A DNA stretch of 64,000 nt from CAUPWF01 sp964369775 (GCA_964369775.1 CAYJHQ010000014.1:1-64000); one strand, 5' to 3'; counted from the first letter of the stretch, positions 43,491 to 53,995 are shown. Numbers and translations are program-made. Notes: a model not told the origin generated them from the sequence alone.

Positions 43491-44654
43491 CTACTGCCCC
43501 TCCTCTTGTCGGCCTAACAATCGACCCAACAATAAATCTGTATGTAGTAACTGATTTATACTGGCAATATCTTGCTTTGAATTTTGCTTATTCTTTCCTT
43601 TATATGCACGCAGTAGTATGTTTTTCGGAGTATGCTCCATATCTATGAACTCTAAAACTTGCACTTCATATCCCATCATTTCTAAATACTGCGCCCTTAA
43701 TCCATCCGTTACTAGTGAAGCAATTCGCTCTTTAATCAACCCGTATTTTAAGATGCCGCTTAGCTCGTCACAATTCAACTGTCCATTCAACTCATGTTGG
43801 CAACAAGGCACTGCTAATATCACCTTCGTATTCCAGTTAATCGCTTTTGCCAATGCTAAATCTGTTGCAGTGTCACAAGCGTGTAGCGTTACAACCATAT
43901 CCAAATCTTCTTCACCAGAATAGTCGCCAATATTCCCTACTTGAAAAGATAATTTTTCATATCCATATTCATTTGCAAGAACATTGCACTTTCGAATCAC
44001 TTCTTCTTTCAAATCCAGACCTATAATCCTTACATCATACCCTTTCAATTGATGTAGATAATAATACATCGCAAAAGACAGATAGGATTTCCCACACCCA
44101 AAATCAACAATTTTTATTTCTTTATTTTTTGCTAATTTAGGCAAACTATCCTCAATAAATTCTAAATATCGATTAATCTGCCTGTATTTATCATACTTAT
44201 TTTTTACAATTTTTCCTTCTTTTGTCATCACACCTAATTCTTCCAAAAAAGGCACGTAAACACCTTCTTCTAAAATATAGGTTTTCTTTCTGTTATGCGA
44301 AGTCACATCCTGCTTTTCCGCATTTTTATTCTGACTTCTTTTTACAGTGACTTTTCCTTTTTTACTAACTAACACTGTATACTGATGACTCTTTGTCTCT
44401 ATCTGCATTTGACGAAATCCAATCATCGCCTCTTCAATATATTTCAAAGCCTCACTCGCATTGAGATTTTTTTGAAACGCTTGTGTTGATGTGAATGACT
44501 CACATTGATAACACAAAACCTCTCTCAATAAAATAGGGCGAACTTTCATCTTTATAATTTTATTCTCTGAATTCGCTTTGTTTGGATTGCTTAGAATCAT
44601 ACGAATCAAATCTATGTTTAATGTATTTTGCAATACTTCTATAATCTCTCTCAT
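43491..44654 (-). CDS. Class I SAM-dependent methyltransferase (Methyltransf_32 type)
   Basis: A 387-residue protein. An N-terminal domain of unknown function (about 1-150) is followed by a Rossmann methyltransferase with SAM motif VDFGCGKSYLSFA, acidic residue loop IGLDLKEE and VTLHACDTATDLALA. AVPCCQHELNGQL matches a group related to glutathione-S-transferase C-terminal/METTL25-type methyltransferases. The substrate is unknown. AGAGG precedes the ATG. It probably shares a transcript with the downstream anchored protein. Confidence 0.82.
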   Translation of the reverse strand: MREIIEVLQNTLNIDLIRMILSNPNKANSENKIIKMKVRPILLREVLCYQCESFTSTQAFQKNLNASEALKYIEEAMIGFRQMQIETKSHQYTVLVSKKGKVTVKRSQNKNAEKQDVTSHNRKKTYILEEGVYVPFLEELGVMTKEGKIVKNKYDKYRQINRYLEFIEDSLPKLAKNKEIKIVDFGCGKSYLSFAMYYYLHQLKGYDVRIIGLDLKEEVIRKCNVLANEYGYEKLSFQVGNIGDYSGEEDLDMVVTLHACDTATDLALAKAINWNTKVILAVPCCQHELNGQLNCDELSGILKYGLIKERIASLVTDGLRAQYLEMMGYEVQVLEFIDMEHTPKNILLRAYKGKNKQNSKQDIASINQLLHTDLLLGRLLGRQEEGQ

Positions 44655-44673
44655 TTAACCTCTTTACTTATTC

Positions 44674-44718
44674 AGAAAGGACAGGATTTCTTTTATTCAA
44701 AAAAATCCTATCCCTTCT
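44674..44718 (-). terminator. Terminator after citrate synthase
   Basis: In RNA GAAGGGATAGGATTT pairs with AAATCCTGTCCTTTC (G-U pairs and one mismatch). It lies between the citrate synthase stop and the methyltransferase start. The loop, not the tail, carries the U-run, so efficiency is uncertain. Confidence 0.6.
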
Positions 44719-44746
44719 AACTCTTATCTACTTTAATCAATCATTT

Positions 44747-46126
44747 TTATCTTTCATCCATAGCTGTATATTCTCTATGGTCTGCAAGTGGCTTATATGC
44801 AGGTCTAATAATCTTGTCTACGTTCTTTAACTCCTCTAGTCTATGAGCACTCCATCCTACAATACGGGCTGCCGCAAATATTGGTGTATATAACTCTTCT
44901 GGCAATCCTAACATATGGTATACCAAACCGCTATAAAAATCTACGTTTGCATTTACACCCTTATAGATATGACGCTTTTCACCGATTACTGCAGGCGCCA
45001 TATGCTCTACCATCTCATACAAGTTGTATTCTTCTTGATATCCTTTTTCTGCAGCTAGTTTTTTTACAAACTCCTTAAACACTTCTGCTCTAGGATCTGA
45101 TACTGAGTATACTGCATGCCCCATACCATAAATTAACCCTTTTTTATCAAAAGCTTTCTTGTCTAATAAGTCTTCTAGATATTGCTTTACCTCTGCTTCA
45201 TCTGTCCAGTCTTTTACCATTTCTTTCATGTCTGCAAACATCTGAGTTACCTTAATATTTGCTCCTCCATGCTTTGGCCCTTTTAATGATGCCATTGCTG
45301 CTGCCATTGTAGCATAAGTATCTGTTCCAGAAGATGTAACAACATGAGTGGTAAATGTAGAGTTGTTTCCTCCGCCGTGATCCATATGTAATACCAGTGC
45401 CATATCTAGAATCTTCGCTTCTAAATCCGTATACTTTCTGTCTTCTCTCAGCATCATTAAAATATTTTCTGCTGTTGATAGATGATCTAGTGGCGAGTAT
45501 ATCCATAAGTCTCGACCTGTCTCATAATGATATGCATGATAACCATACACCATAAGTCTTGGAAACTGCGCAATCAGATTTAAACACTGTCTCATTACAT
45601 TTGGTATGGAGGTATCCTCCGCCTTCTCGTCTGCTGAATACAGCGAAAGAATAGAACGACTCAAACTATTCATCACATCTTTACTTGGCTGCTTCATTAT
45701 AATATCTCTTACAAAGTTTGGTGGCAATACTCTTCGCTCATTAATGATCTTCTTAAATTCCTCTACCTCGCCCTCTGTAGGTAGCTCTCCATACAATAAT
45801 AAATATGTAACTTCTTCAAAACCGAATCTATCATCTTTTAAGAATCCGTTGACTAAATCCTTAACGTTGTACCCTCTGTAATATAAATTACCTGCACAAG
45901 GCACCTCTTCGCCATCTACAATTTTCTTTGCAGATACGTCTGATACATTGGTAAGTCCTGCTAAAACACCTTTTCCATTTAAGTCTCTTAATCCTCTTTT
46001 AACCTCATACTTTTTGTATAAGTCTTTGTCAATCGCATTTTTTTCATCACACATTTTTGCAAGTTTTTCTAATTCAGGCGTCATTTCTGCAAGTATGCGC
46101 TCTCTACCATATTGTTGTGTCCCCAT
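44747..46126 (-). CDS. Citrate/2-methylcitrate synthase
   Basis: A 459-residue citrate synthase family enzyme, longer than the 370-430 common form because of an N-terminal extension. Active-site regions include MDHGGGNNSTFTTHVV, LKGPKHGGAN, YGMGHAVYSVSDPRA and the C-terminal Arg region. It condenses acetyl-CoA and oxaloacetate, probably feeding glutamate synthesis in an anaerobe with an incomplete cycle. No aconitase or isocitrate dehydrogenase is adjacent. AAGGAGAAC precedes the ATG, and a good promoter lies upstream. Confidence 0.93.
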   Translation of the reverse strand: MGTQQYGRERILAEMTPELEKLAKMCDEKNAIDKDLYKKYEVKRGLRDLNGKGVLAGLTNVSDVSAKKIVDGEEVPCAGNLYYRGYNVKDLVNGFLKDDRFGFEEVTYLLLYGELPTEGEVEEFKKIINERRVLPPNFVRDIIMKQPSKDVMNSLSRSILSLYSADEKAEDTSIPNVMRQCLNLIAQFPRLMVYGYHAYHYETGRDLWIYSPLDHLSTAENILMMLREDRKYTDLEAKILDMALVLHMDHGGGNNSTFTTHVVTSSGTDTYATMAAAMASLKGPKHGGANIKVTQMFADMKEMVKDWTDEAEVKQYLEDLLDKKAFDKKGLIYGMGHAVYSVSDPRAEVFKEFVKKLAAEKGYQEEYNLYEMVEHMAPAVIGEKRHIYKGVNANVDFYSGLVYHMLGLPEELYTPIFAAARIVGWSAHRLEELKNVDKIIRPAYKPLADHREYTAMDER

Positions 46127-46167
46127 ATTGTTCTCCTTCCTTTCAAAACTAAACTATAGCTTCCCTA

Positions 46168-46196
46168 AGTATAGCAATTTTAGATGTTTTTTGCAA
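46168..46196 (-). promoter_or_regulatory. Sigma-A promoter of citrate synthase
   Basis: -35 TTGCAA (46191-46196), 17-base spacer, -10 TATACT (46168-46173). It is just downstream of the rsmA stop. Confidence 0.65.
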
Positions 46197-46217
46197 GTAT
46201 CTCTACTGCTGCAATAC

Positions 46218-47093
46218 CTATTTTATCATTTCCGTATAAATATCTGACAGTCCAGCAAACTCTTCTAGTGTCAGTGCTTCCCCTCTAATTGTAGCACTTT
46301 TGCCTAGTTTTTCTATTCCACTTGCAATTTCCCCTTTGCTCAATGATAAGACATCCGCGTTAGATAATCCATTAACTAATGTCTTTCTCCTTTGATTAAA
46401 TGAGGCTCTTATTAATCGAAACATCATAGATTCATCCTGTACAGATACTGGTTTTTCTTCATGTGCTTTTAATCGTATCACAGCTGACCCTACCTTTGGA
46501 CGTGGCATAAAGCAATTAGGTGGAACATTCGCTACGATATATGGCTTCGCATAGTACTGCACCGCTAAAGATAGTGCACCATAGTCCTTCGTACCTGGTC
46601 CTACTTGCATTCGTTCCGCTACTTCTTTTTGCACCATCACAGTAATGCTCTCTATCGGCACATTATTCTCAAAAAGCCCCATAATAATCGGTGTCGTAAT
46701 GTAATAAGGCAAATTCGCAACCACTTTAATCGGCTTTCCATCGTTTTGCTCTATCGCTAGTTTTTGAATGTCCACTTTAAGCACATCCTCGTTAATAACC
46801 TCCACATTATCATATTCTGATAACGTGTCTTCTAGAATCGGTATGAGCGCCTTATCAATTTCGACAGCTACCACTTTTCTAGCTGCACATGCTAAATACT
46901 GAGTCATCGTTCCAATTCCTGGCCCAATTTCAAGAACAAAATCATCCTTTGTTATTTCTGCCGAATCAATAATTTTATCCAATACATGAGTATCAATCAA
47001 AAAATTTTGCCCGAATTTTTTTTGAAATGCAAAATCATATTTTTGCAATACCGCTATTGTGTACTGCGGATTTCCTAGAGTCGGTTCTTTCAT
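46218..47093 (-). CDS. rsmA: 16S rRNA dimethyladenosine transferase
   Basis: A 291-residue KsgA/RsmA enzyme methylating two adenosines at the 3' end of 16S rRNA. Motifs are KKFGQNFLIDTHVLDKI, the SAM loop VLEIGPGIGTMT and the catalytic NLPYYITTPI. It overlaps tatD by 4 bases. The metG-tatD-rsmA order is the classic Firmicute arrangement. Confidence 0.96.
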   Translation of the reverse strand: MKEPTLGNPQYTIAVLQKYDFAFQKKFGQNFLIDTHVLDKIIDSAEITKDDFVLEIGPGIGTMTQYLACAARKVVAVEIDKALIPILEDTLSEYDNVEVINEDVLKVDIQKLAIEQNDGKPIKVVANLPYYITTPIIMGLFENNVPIESITVMVQKEVAERMQVGPGTKDYGALSLAVQYYAKPYIVANVPPNCFMPRPKVGSAVIRLKAHEEKPVSVQDESMMFRLIRASFNQRRKTLVNGLSNADVLSLSKGEIASGIEKLGKSATIRGEALTLEEFAGLSDIYTEMIK

Positions 47094-47851
47094 ATATTAA
47101 ATAATTCCTTTCCGTTCTCTTTCGTCTTGTCAAGCACCTCTTGGTAAGAAATGCCTTTTAGATTCGCTATCTCCTCTGCTACGTACTTTAAGTAACCTGA
47201 ATGATTTCTCTTCCCACGTTTCGGCACAGGCGCTAAGTATGGTGCATCAGTTTCTAGTAAAATAGATTCTAGCGGAATCGCTTCTATCACTTCTTTTAAT
47301 TTCTTTGCATTCTTAAACGTAGACACACCTCCAATTCCTATATAAAACCCCATCTCCACGTACTCTAAGGCAATTTCTTTCGAATAGGAAAAACAGTGAA
47401 TAACCCCTTTTAGCCCCATTCCTTGTTCTTTCATAATTTCAAGAGTGTCATTTGCTGCATCTCTACTGTGTATAATAACAGGCATCTGATGCCGTCTAGC
47501 TAACTCAAGCTGTTTGATAAACCATTCTTTTTGAATCTCTTTCTCTTCTTTATTCCAGTAGTAGTCTAGACCGATTTCACCGACAGCTACCACTTTTTCT
47601 TCACTTAGCCGTTCTTCAAGCCACTTAAAATTAGCCCCATTCAGTTCACCGACTTCATCCGGATGAACACCTAGTGCTGCGTAAACAAAGGGATACTCCC
47701 TTGCTAATGCAAGAGAATCTTCACACCCTTTCAAATTAGCAGCTACATTAACTACTGTCTCTACCCCTCTATCTACAATCTTCTTCATCACTTTTTCGCG
47801 ATCTTCTGCGAATTGTTCGTCATCATAATGAGCATGGCTTTCAAATATCAT
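47090..47851 (-). CDS. TatD-family deoxyribonuclease
   Basis: A 253-residue TIM-barrel metal hydrolase. The first motif is ESHAHYDDEQF, then GEIGLDYYW, VIHSRDA, IHCFSYS and LLETDAPYLAP, covering the metal ligands. TatD/YabD enzymes act as 3'-5' nucleases. It overlaps metG upstream and rsmA downstream by 4 bases each, so all three are translationally coupled. Confidence 0.95.
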   Translation of the reverse strand: MIFESHAHYDDEQFAEDREKVMKKIVDRGVETVVNVAANLKGCEDSLALAREYPFVYAALGVHPDEVGELNGANFKWLEERLSEEKVVAVGEIGLDYYWNKEEKEIQKEWFIKQLELARRHQMPVIIHSRDAANDTLEIMKEQGMGLKGVIHCFSYSKEIALEYVEMGFYIGIGGVSTFKNAKKLKEVIEAIPLESILLETDAPYLAPVPKRGKRNHSGYLKYVAEEIANLKGISYQEVLDKTKENGKELFNI

Positions 47852-49758
47852 AAAATTTCAGCTCCTGCTGGCATTGGTTTTTCCGGTGCCATTACTGCTA
47901 AGTTCCCTTCTGAGTCTTCTGCACATAGAATCATTCCTTCTGATACAACTCCTGCTAACTTAGCTGGTTTTAGGTTTACAAGTACCATAACTTTCTTACC
48001 CACCATCTCTTCTGGCTTATAATACGCTTTAATTCCAGAGACAATTTGTTTAACTTCACTACCTATCTTCACCTGTGAGCATAACAATTTCTTAGATTTT
48101 TTAACTTCTTCACATGCAATAATCTCTCCTACTTGAAATTGCATCTTCATAAAGTCTTCGTAACTAATTTCTGGTTTTCTTTCAATGTCGATTGCAGGCT
48201 CGTCCTCAACTGGCTCTTCTTTTACAGGTGGGTGAAGTTCTTCTACTTTCTTTAATACCTCTTCAATATCTAGTCTAGCAAATAAAATCTCTGGCTTATC
48301 AGTCACCACTCCATCTTTCATCTGCGCAAAAATTTTCTCTGCAGTCTCCGGCATAAAAGAAGCTAATAATTCTGCTCCTTTTGTAATTCCCTCAATCAGA
48401 TTCCACAATACTGTTTCCAGCCTGTCTTTCTTTTCCTCATCTTTTGCTAACGCCCATGGCATTGTCTCATCAATATATTTGTTACAACGCTTAAACAAGT
48501 TAAATATCTCTGTCATAGCGTCCGCAACCCTAAGGCCTTCCATTTTCCCGGCCACTGCTTCTGGAGTTTTGGCAATAATCGCTTTAAGGTCTTCATCAAC
48601 CTCTGCCTGTTCTAGAGAAACCTTCTTGTCCGCTACAGTTCCTCCGAAATATTTATTTGTCATAGAAATCGTTCTATTTACTAGATTTCCTAAAGTATTC
48701 GCAAGATCCGAGTTCATACGCTCCACCATAAGTTCCCATGTAATCACACCATCATTGTCAAATGGCATCTCATGTAGCACAAAGTAGCGTACTGCATCTA
48801 CACCGAAGAACTCTACCAATTCATCCGCGTATAATACATTCCCTTTCGACTTACTCATCTTTCCATCCCCTTGCATCAACCAAGGATGTCCAAAGATTTG
48901 CTTTGGCAATGGGATGTCTAATGCCATTAAAAACACCGGCCAATAAATTGTGTGGAAACGCACGATATCCTTTCCAATCAAGTGTAAATCTGCTGGCCAA
49001 TTCTTATTAAATAATTCCGAACTATTTCCATCGCAATCGTATCCGATTCCGCTGATATAATTAGTTAGTGCATCTAACCACACATAGACTACGTGTTTAT
49101 CATCAAAATCTACTGGAATTCCCCATTTAAATGAAGTTCTCGATACACATAAATCTTGTAATCCTGGTAATAAGAAGTTATTCATCATCTCATTTTTTCT
49201 AGATACCGGTTGAATAAACTCTGGGTTCGCATTAATATGCTCTATCAGACGGTCTGCGTATTTGCTCATCTTAAAGAAGTACGCGTCCTCTTTTGCTGGT
49301 TCCACTTCTCTCCCACAGTCAGGACATTTTCCACCTTCTGCTTGAGATTCTGTAAAAAACGATTCACACGGAGTACAGTAAAGACCTTCATAATGCCCCT
49401 TGTAAATGTCTCCTTGCTCATATAGCTTTTTAAAGATTTTTTGAACTTGTACCTTGTGCTCTATGTCAGTCGTACGGATAAATTTATCATAAGAAGTATT
49501 CATTTGGTCCCAGATTCCTTTAACCACACCTGCAACATCATCTACAAACGCTTGTGGTGATACGCCCGCTTCTTCTGCTTTTAATTCAATCTTTTGTCCA
49601 TGTTCATCGGTTCCTGTCATAAAGAACACATCAAACCCCTGGCTTCTTTTATATCTTGCAATTGCATCCGCCAATATAATCTCATACGTATTTCCAATGT
49701 GTGGCTTTCCAGAAGTGTACGTAATAGCAGTTGTAATATAATATTTTTGTTTACTCAT
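47848..49758 (-). CDS. metG: Methionyl-tRNA synthetase
   Basis: A 636-residue class I synthetase. The HIGH-equivalent is PHIGNTYE. A zinc knuckle lies around CTPCESFF/CPDCGREV, and the catalytic KMSKSKGN is present. A C-terminal Trbp111-like tRNA-binding domain occupies about the last 105 residues. Start at MSKQKYY (49758), preceded by GAGGAGG; an upstream start at 49791 is inferior. A promoter is visible upstream. Confidence 0.97.
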   Translation of the reverse strand: MSKQKYYITTAITYTSGKPHIGNTYEIILADAIARYKRSQGFDVFFMTGTDEHGQKIELKAEEAGVSPQAFVDDVAGVVKGIWDQMNTSYDKFIRTTDIEHKVQVQKIFKKLYEQGDIYKGHYEGLYCTPCESFFTESQAEGGKCPDCGREVEPAKEDAYFFKMSKYADRLIEHINANPEFIQPVSRKNEMMNNFLLPGLQDLCVSRTSFKWGIPVDFDDKHVVYVWLDALTNYISGIGYDCDGNSSELFNKNWPADLHLIGKDIVRFHTIYWPVFLMALDIPLPKQIFGHPWLMQGDGKMSKSKGNVLYADELVEFFGVDAVRYFVLHEMPFDNDGVITWELMVERMNSDLANTLGNLVNRTISMTNKYFGGTVADKKVSLEQAEVDEDLKAIIAKTPEAVAGKMEGLRVADAMTEIFNLFKRCNKYIDETMPWALAKDEEKKDRLETVLWNLIEGITKGAELLASFMPETAEKIFAQMKDGVVTDKPEILFARLDIEEVLKKVEELHPPVKEEPVEDEPAIDIERKPEISYEDFMKMQFQVGEIIACEEVKKSKKLLCSQVKIGSEVKQIVSGIKAYYKPEEMVGKKVMVLVNLKPAKLAGVVSEGMILCAEDSEGNLAVMAPEKPMPAGAEIL

Positions 49759-49789
49759 AAATTTCCTCCTCGCATTTTGCTTATCCTTC

Positions 49790-49819
49790 ATAATACCATC
49801 TAATATATAGCTCCGTCAA
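49790..49819 (-). promoter_or_regulatory. Candidate promoter of metG-tatD-rsmA
   Basis: -35 TTGACG (49814-49819), 18-base spacer, -10 TATTAT (49790-49795). It gives a short leader of about 25 bases, with no T-box. Confidence 0.6.
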
Positions 49820-49878
49820 ATGTATATTTCTTAGCTTTTTCTCATAGATTGATTAATAATTATCTTTTTGGAGTGCCT

Positions 49879-51588
49879 ATGCCAACCCTTTATTTGCGAA
49901 GATTTTTTTCCATTATCTGCTTATGCGCCATACTACTATCTGGATGCACCTCTACTAAGCCTCAGACAAACTCTGATTTCGAGTCTTTCACCACGACTTT
50001 ATTTGTAAACGAAGTAGGAAGCAATACTTTAAACCTCCAGTACACGCTTGAATCCCCTGAATATTATGGCATTGCCAATGCCCCTCTCACCTTGGGGTCT
50101 TTTCAAACAGACTCTAGCGCAACGCTTTTACAAGTCGAAAACTATACGACTGCCCTTTCGTTGTTTTTATATAGCGACTTATCCTTAGAAAACAAGCTCA
50201 CTTACGATATACTTTTCCATTACCTGGATACCACAAGACAGCTATCTAGCTATCCTCTTTACTCCGAGCCACTCTCACCTTACACTGGAATCCATACACA
50301 ACTTCCTATTTTGCTAGCAGAATTTCCCCTTAGAGATAGTAATGATGTAGAGCTTTACCTCAGTTTATTAGAGACAGTCCCTACTTATTTCCAATCATTA
50401 ATCAACTTTCAGCAAGAAAAATCTAAGCAGGGGCTTTTTATGAGCGACTCTCAACTTGACGCTGTAATTGCCGACTGCAACGCTTACCTTTCAACAATAG
50501 ATGCATATCTAGACTCTTCTTTCTCCACTCGTCTAGAATCCATCACAACGATACCCCTACAAGAAATCGATGACTACCTTTCGCAAAACGCCACTTTAAT
50601 AACGGAAGTTATATTGCCAGCTTATCAAAATCTCATGACCGAATTAAATGATTTAAGAGGTTCTGGTAAGAATAGCAATGGTCTCTATTATCTTCCCCAA
50701 GGTCTAGAATATTATGAAATCCTCACAAAGGTTTCTACTGGCTCTTCTCGGGAACTTTCTGAAATCAAGTCTTTAATATATAGTCAAATTTCAGAGGACT
50801 ATTCAGCTATACAAGAATTAGCGTTAGATTCTAGCATTGATTTTCAATCACTAGACACCCTACCTATTCAATCCCCAGAAGAGATATTGGAAAACCTCCA
50901 ACTACATACACAAGCTAGCTTCCCTTCGTATCCAACTGTTTCTACCACTATAAAATCTGTCCCTCAAGAAATGGAAACGCATCTTAGCCCTGCCTTTTAT
51001 CTAATCCCCACTATCGATAACACATCAAACAATACTATCTACATCAACAACCGTTACTTAGAAGATCAGCTCTCTCTCTATACAACTCTTGCGCACGAAT
51101 CTTACCCTGGACATTTATATCAGACTACATACTTTGATTCAACCAATCCTAATCCACTTCGACAAGCACTCTCTTTTGGCGGATATGCTGAGGGATGGGC
51201 TACTTATGGAGAAATGTGTTCCTACTATTTTTTAGAACTTCCAAGTTCAATTAGCACGCTTTTACAAAAAAACAATTCCCTTTCTCTCGGTTTATATGCT
51301 TACGCTGATATCGGAATTCATTACGAAGGTTGGCTTTTGGATGATGCAGAGGAGTTTTTTGCTTCCTATGGATTGACCGATAACGTCGCCGTATCACATA
51401 TTTATAACTTGATACTAGCAACACCTACCAACTATTTGAAATACTACTTTGGTTACATTGAGATTTTGGAGCTTAAAAAACAGTACATAGAGAAATGGGG
51501 CGATGATTTCACCCAAGAAAAGTTTCACAAAGCTGTCCTTGATGTCGGACCAGCGCCTTTTGAATTAATTGAAAAATATATAGATTAA
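49879..51588 (+). CDS. DUF885-family zinc-peptidase-like lipoprotein
   Basis: A 569-residue lipoprotein. The signal peptide ends in lipobox AILLSGC. The mature protein is largely helical, with the DUF885 hallmarks HESYPGH (an HExxH-type zinc site) near residue 410 and GGYAEGWATYGEM. It is probably an extracellular carboxypeptidase-like enzyme; the substrate is unknown. Start at MPTLYLRR (49879), 6 bases after GGAGTG. It is a single gene divergent from metG, with a hairpin after it. Confidence 0.86.
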   Translation: MPTLYLRRFFSIICLCAILLSGCTSTKPQTNSDFESFTTTLFVNEVGSNTLNLQYTLESPEYYGIANAPLTLGSFQTDSSATLLQVENYTTALSLFLYSDLSLENKLTYDILFHYLDTTRQLSSYPLYSEPLSPYTGIHTQLPILLAEFPLRDSNDVELYLSLLETVPTYFQSLINFQQEKSKQGLFMSDSQLDAVIADCNAYLSTIDAYLDSSFSTRLESITTIPLQEIDDYLSQNATLITEVILPAYQNLMTELNDLRGSGKNSNGLYYLPQGLEYYEILTKVSTGSSRELSEIKSLIYSQISEDYSAIQELALDSSIDFQSLDTLPIQSPEEILENLQLHTQASFPSYPTVSTTIKSVPQEMETHLSPAFYLIPTIDNTSNNTIYINNRYLEDQLSLYTTLAHESYPGHLYQTTYFDSTNPNPLRQALSFGGYAEGWATYGEMCSYYFLELPSSISTLLQKNNSLSLGLYAYADIGIHYEGWLLDDAEEFFASYGLTDNVAVSHIYNLILATPTNYLKYYFGYIEILELKKQYIEKWGDDFTQEKFHKAVLDVGPAPFELIEKYID

Positions 51589-51593
51589 TTGTT

Positions 51594-51623
51594 CGTGTAC
51601 TGGAAGCACATTTCCAGTACACG
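51594..51623. terminator. Perfect 12-bp hairpin between convergent genes
   Basis: CGTGTACTGGAA (51594-51605) and TTCCAGTACACG (51612-51623) with a 6-base loop. It is shared by the DUF885 gene and nrdJ. There is no strong U-run on either side. Confidence 0.7.
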
Positions 51624-51643
51624 ATATTAGTATCATCCTTCTA

Positions 51644-53995
51644 TCACCTTACAGGGCAAACACCATTTTCACACCCTTCATTTCCGATATCAAACAACAC
51701 TTCTTCCTTCTCATATTTAGAAATCAACGAAGGTACAAATTGATTCATCTTCCCCTTGCGTTTCTCATATTCTTTTTCTGTAATCGCTTCATACGGAAGC
51801 AAGTCATAGAAACTATCATCATATGATAGAAACGATAATGCAACTGTGTCTTCCCAGTTATCATACACCCATTGTTCCACGTCCTTCCATTCGTTTTCAC
51901 GAACGTGCACTGTGATTGAGCAGTTGTGATCCACATAATGAGTCATAAACATTTTGTATATCTCCAATTGTTCAATAGCACTCACATCTTTTTTCACTTT
52001 CCCTTGAGGCGCCTTTACAGGGAATTCTACTACTTTTGTTGTCGCATCTTCCATAGTCTGTCCAACTTCTGGGAACACCGGATACCCCAACTCCTCACAC
52101 ACTTTTACAAGAGGATCGTTTGCCGATATTCGAATTCTTCTGATATAGTACGGCGCGTGATTAAAGTGTACACCACTTGATACTACCGGAAGTAATGATA
52201 AGGTTCCTTCTGGTTTTACTGTTGTCACAAGAAGTGGTTTTTCCATCCCTAGCTCTTTTGCATATTCATTCGCTGCATCCACAGCTGCCTTTCTAAGCTC
52301 TTTTAGCAGTTGAATCTGTTTGTCTTGCGCTAGCTGAGCATGATTCACTAAATCTTGCCACCCCGTCAAAGAGCATCCTAGTAACTTATCTCTTTGCTGT
52401 GTCTGATTCCAATATGAATTCTCTAATTCCGTACAAGTCATACGGTAAGCCGCTCTTGCCGAAAGTCTCTGCGCTTCTAACAATGACTTTTTATCGATTG
52501 TTCCATCTTCTCTTACAAATGCCATACAGTTGATAGTTGTCAGATTACAAAGGCCTTTAGAATCGAGTAAAATCTCGGCGCATGGATTGACCCCGTTGAA
52601 GTTTGGCCTTCTCTTTGCCCCGGCAATCTCATTTACCCACCCTGGTTCTCCTGAGTACCTCATCTGCTCTAAATGCCAATGTAACTGCTCTCTTGTTGGC
52701 TTTTCTCTGTAGTAGATTGAATTGTTAGACATCTGTCTATGCGCCAAGTCTTGATCTATGACCCACTTCTCATCTACTTTTTTATAAAGCTCGCTTTTCG
52801 CTTTTACGCATTCTTTATCATCTTGGTCAATCAATGCGATTTCTGCTGTTCTTCGAACGCCTCCTACAACCACATTCTCACCGATAATATTAGCGATATC
52901 TAGACAGTCAATAGGCTTTAACTTCACTTTATCCAGTGTCGTTCTATGTCCTGCACGCTCTATGATGCGATGCACCTTCTTAAACATATTTTTCAACGAA
53001 TCATGCCCTGATGCAGTTCCTCCAAAAGTCTTTAACTTCTCTCCCTTTGGTCTAACATTATCGTAATTAACGATTACCGTCGTAATCTTACGATATTCAG
53101 TGCTGTGCAAAATTTTCATAAAGAAATCAAGAGACTGAACCCAGCCTTCCTTGCTATCTCCTACTGTAATCTTAACAGTATCATTATCTGTAAACTCAAG
53201 AGAGGTCGAGTCTTGCCTTAGGTGTTTTACGCAAGGAGTATAAGCTTCATGTATAATCTTCACTTCTGTTCTTATCTTTGGAAGTTTCTCAACATCAGTC
53301 TTTAAAACGCGAATCCCAACTCCTGCTCCTACCATCAGAAGGTAGAATACATCTCGAAATGCATCGAATGTATCAATCACCTGAAACGCACAATTATAAT
53401 TAGACATCGGATAATGTTTTGATACATCCGTACTACCTACCCAAAAGGTTCTACCTGATAAAAATTGTTTCAATCCAAAAACATTATCATATAACTTCTG
53501 CGCCTCTTCTTTTGCAGTTGGTACAAGACTACAGTTGTATTCTACTGCCCTTCTAACAGTCTCCCACCAATACTCTCTTCTTCCCTCTTCTTGTATCCAG
53601 CGCGAATAAGTTCTGTAATACACAAAACTACCTAGTGGGTTCATGGGCGTAGCTACATGCTTATATTTACTTACAAACTCTTCCGAAATCACTCGCCCGT
53701 CCACACTCTTTCTCGAGTCCCTTGTCTTTTCTCGTTCGTGTCTATAAATAATAAACCGTTTTGCAGCATCCTTTCTTGGACTATTCATCAATGCATCCTC
53801 TACCATATCTTGTAGCGTCTCAACGTCAATAATCTTTTCCATCTCCTCTACTGCTACTTCCACACCCTCTGCTATGGTTGCGCTTAACTGTGTATCTTGA
53901 CCTATCATCGTATCACGCATAGCATTCTCAATTGCTAGCTTAATCTTGTCCGCTTGAAAATCTACTATTTTTCCATTTCGCTTCATCACCTTCAA
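51644..53995 (-). CDS. nrdJ: Adenosylcobalamin-dependent (class II) ribonucleotide reductase, monomeric type
   Basis: A 783-residue ribonucleotide reductase. An N-terminal ATP-cone (KRNGKIVDFQADKI, about residues 3-90) precedes a catalytic barrel resembling the Lactobacillus RTPR type. Key parts are YNCAF (first redox Cys), NPCAEI (thiyl Cys and Glu), CNLTTINC and a C-terminal CENGVC redox pair. The best start is TTG at 53995, 7 bases after GGAGG; an ATG three codons later is possible. It supplies deoxynucleotides independent of oxygen but requires B12. Tandem NrdR boxes cover its promoter. Confidence 0.93.
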   Translation of the reverse strand: MKVMKRNGKIVDFQADKIKLAIENAMRDTMIGQDTQLSATIAEGVEVAVEEMEKIIDVETLQDMVEDALMNSPRKDAAKRFIIYRHEREKTRDSRKSVDGRVISEEFVSKYKHVATPMNPLGSFVYYRTYSRWIQEEGRREYWWETVRRAVEYNCSLVPTAKEEAQKLYDNVFGLKQFLSGRTFWVGSTDVSKHYPMSNYNCAFQVIDTFDAFRDVFYLLMVGAGVGIRVLKTDVEKLPKIRTEVKIIHEAYTPCVKHLRQDSTSLEFTDNDTVKITVGDSKEGWVQSLDFFMKILHSTEYRKITTVIVNYDNVRPKGEKLKTFGGTASGHDSLKNMFKKVHRIIERAGHRTTLDKVKLKPIDCLDIANIIGENVVVGGVRRTAEIALIDQDDKECVKAKSELYKKVDEKWVIDQDLAHRQMSNNSIYYREKPTREQLHWHLEQMRYSGEPGWVNEIAGAKRRPNFNGVNPCAEILLDSKGLCNLTTINCMAFVREDGTIDKKSLLEAQRLSARAAYRMTCTELENSYWNQTQQRDKLLGCSLTGWQDLVNHAQLAQDKQIQLLKELRKAAVDAANEYAKELGMEKPLLVTTVKPEGTLSLLPVVSSGVHFNHAPYYIRRIRISANDPLVKVCEELGYPVFPEVGQTMEDATTKVVEFPVKAPQGKVKKDVSAIEQLEIYKMFMTHYVDHNCSITVHVRENEWKDVEQWVYDNWEDTVALSFLSYDDSFYDLLPYEAITEKEYEKRKGKMNQFVPSLISKYEKEEVLFDIGNEGCENGVCPVR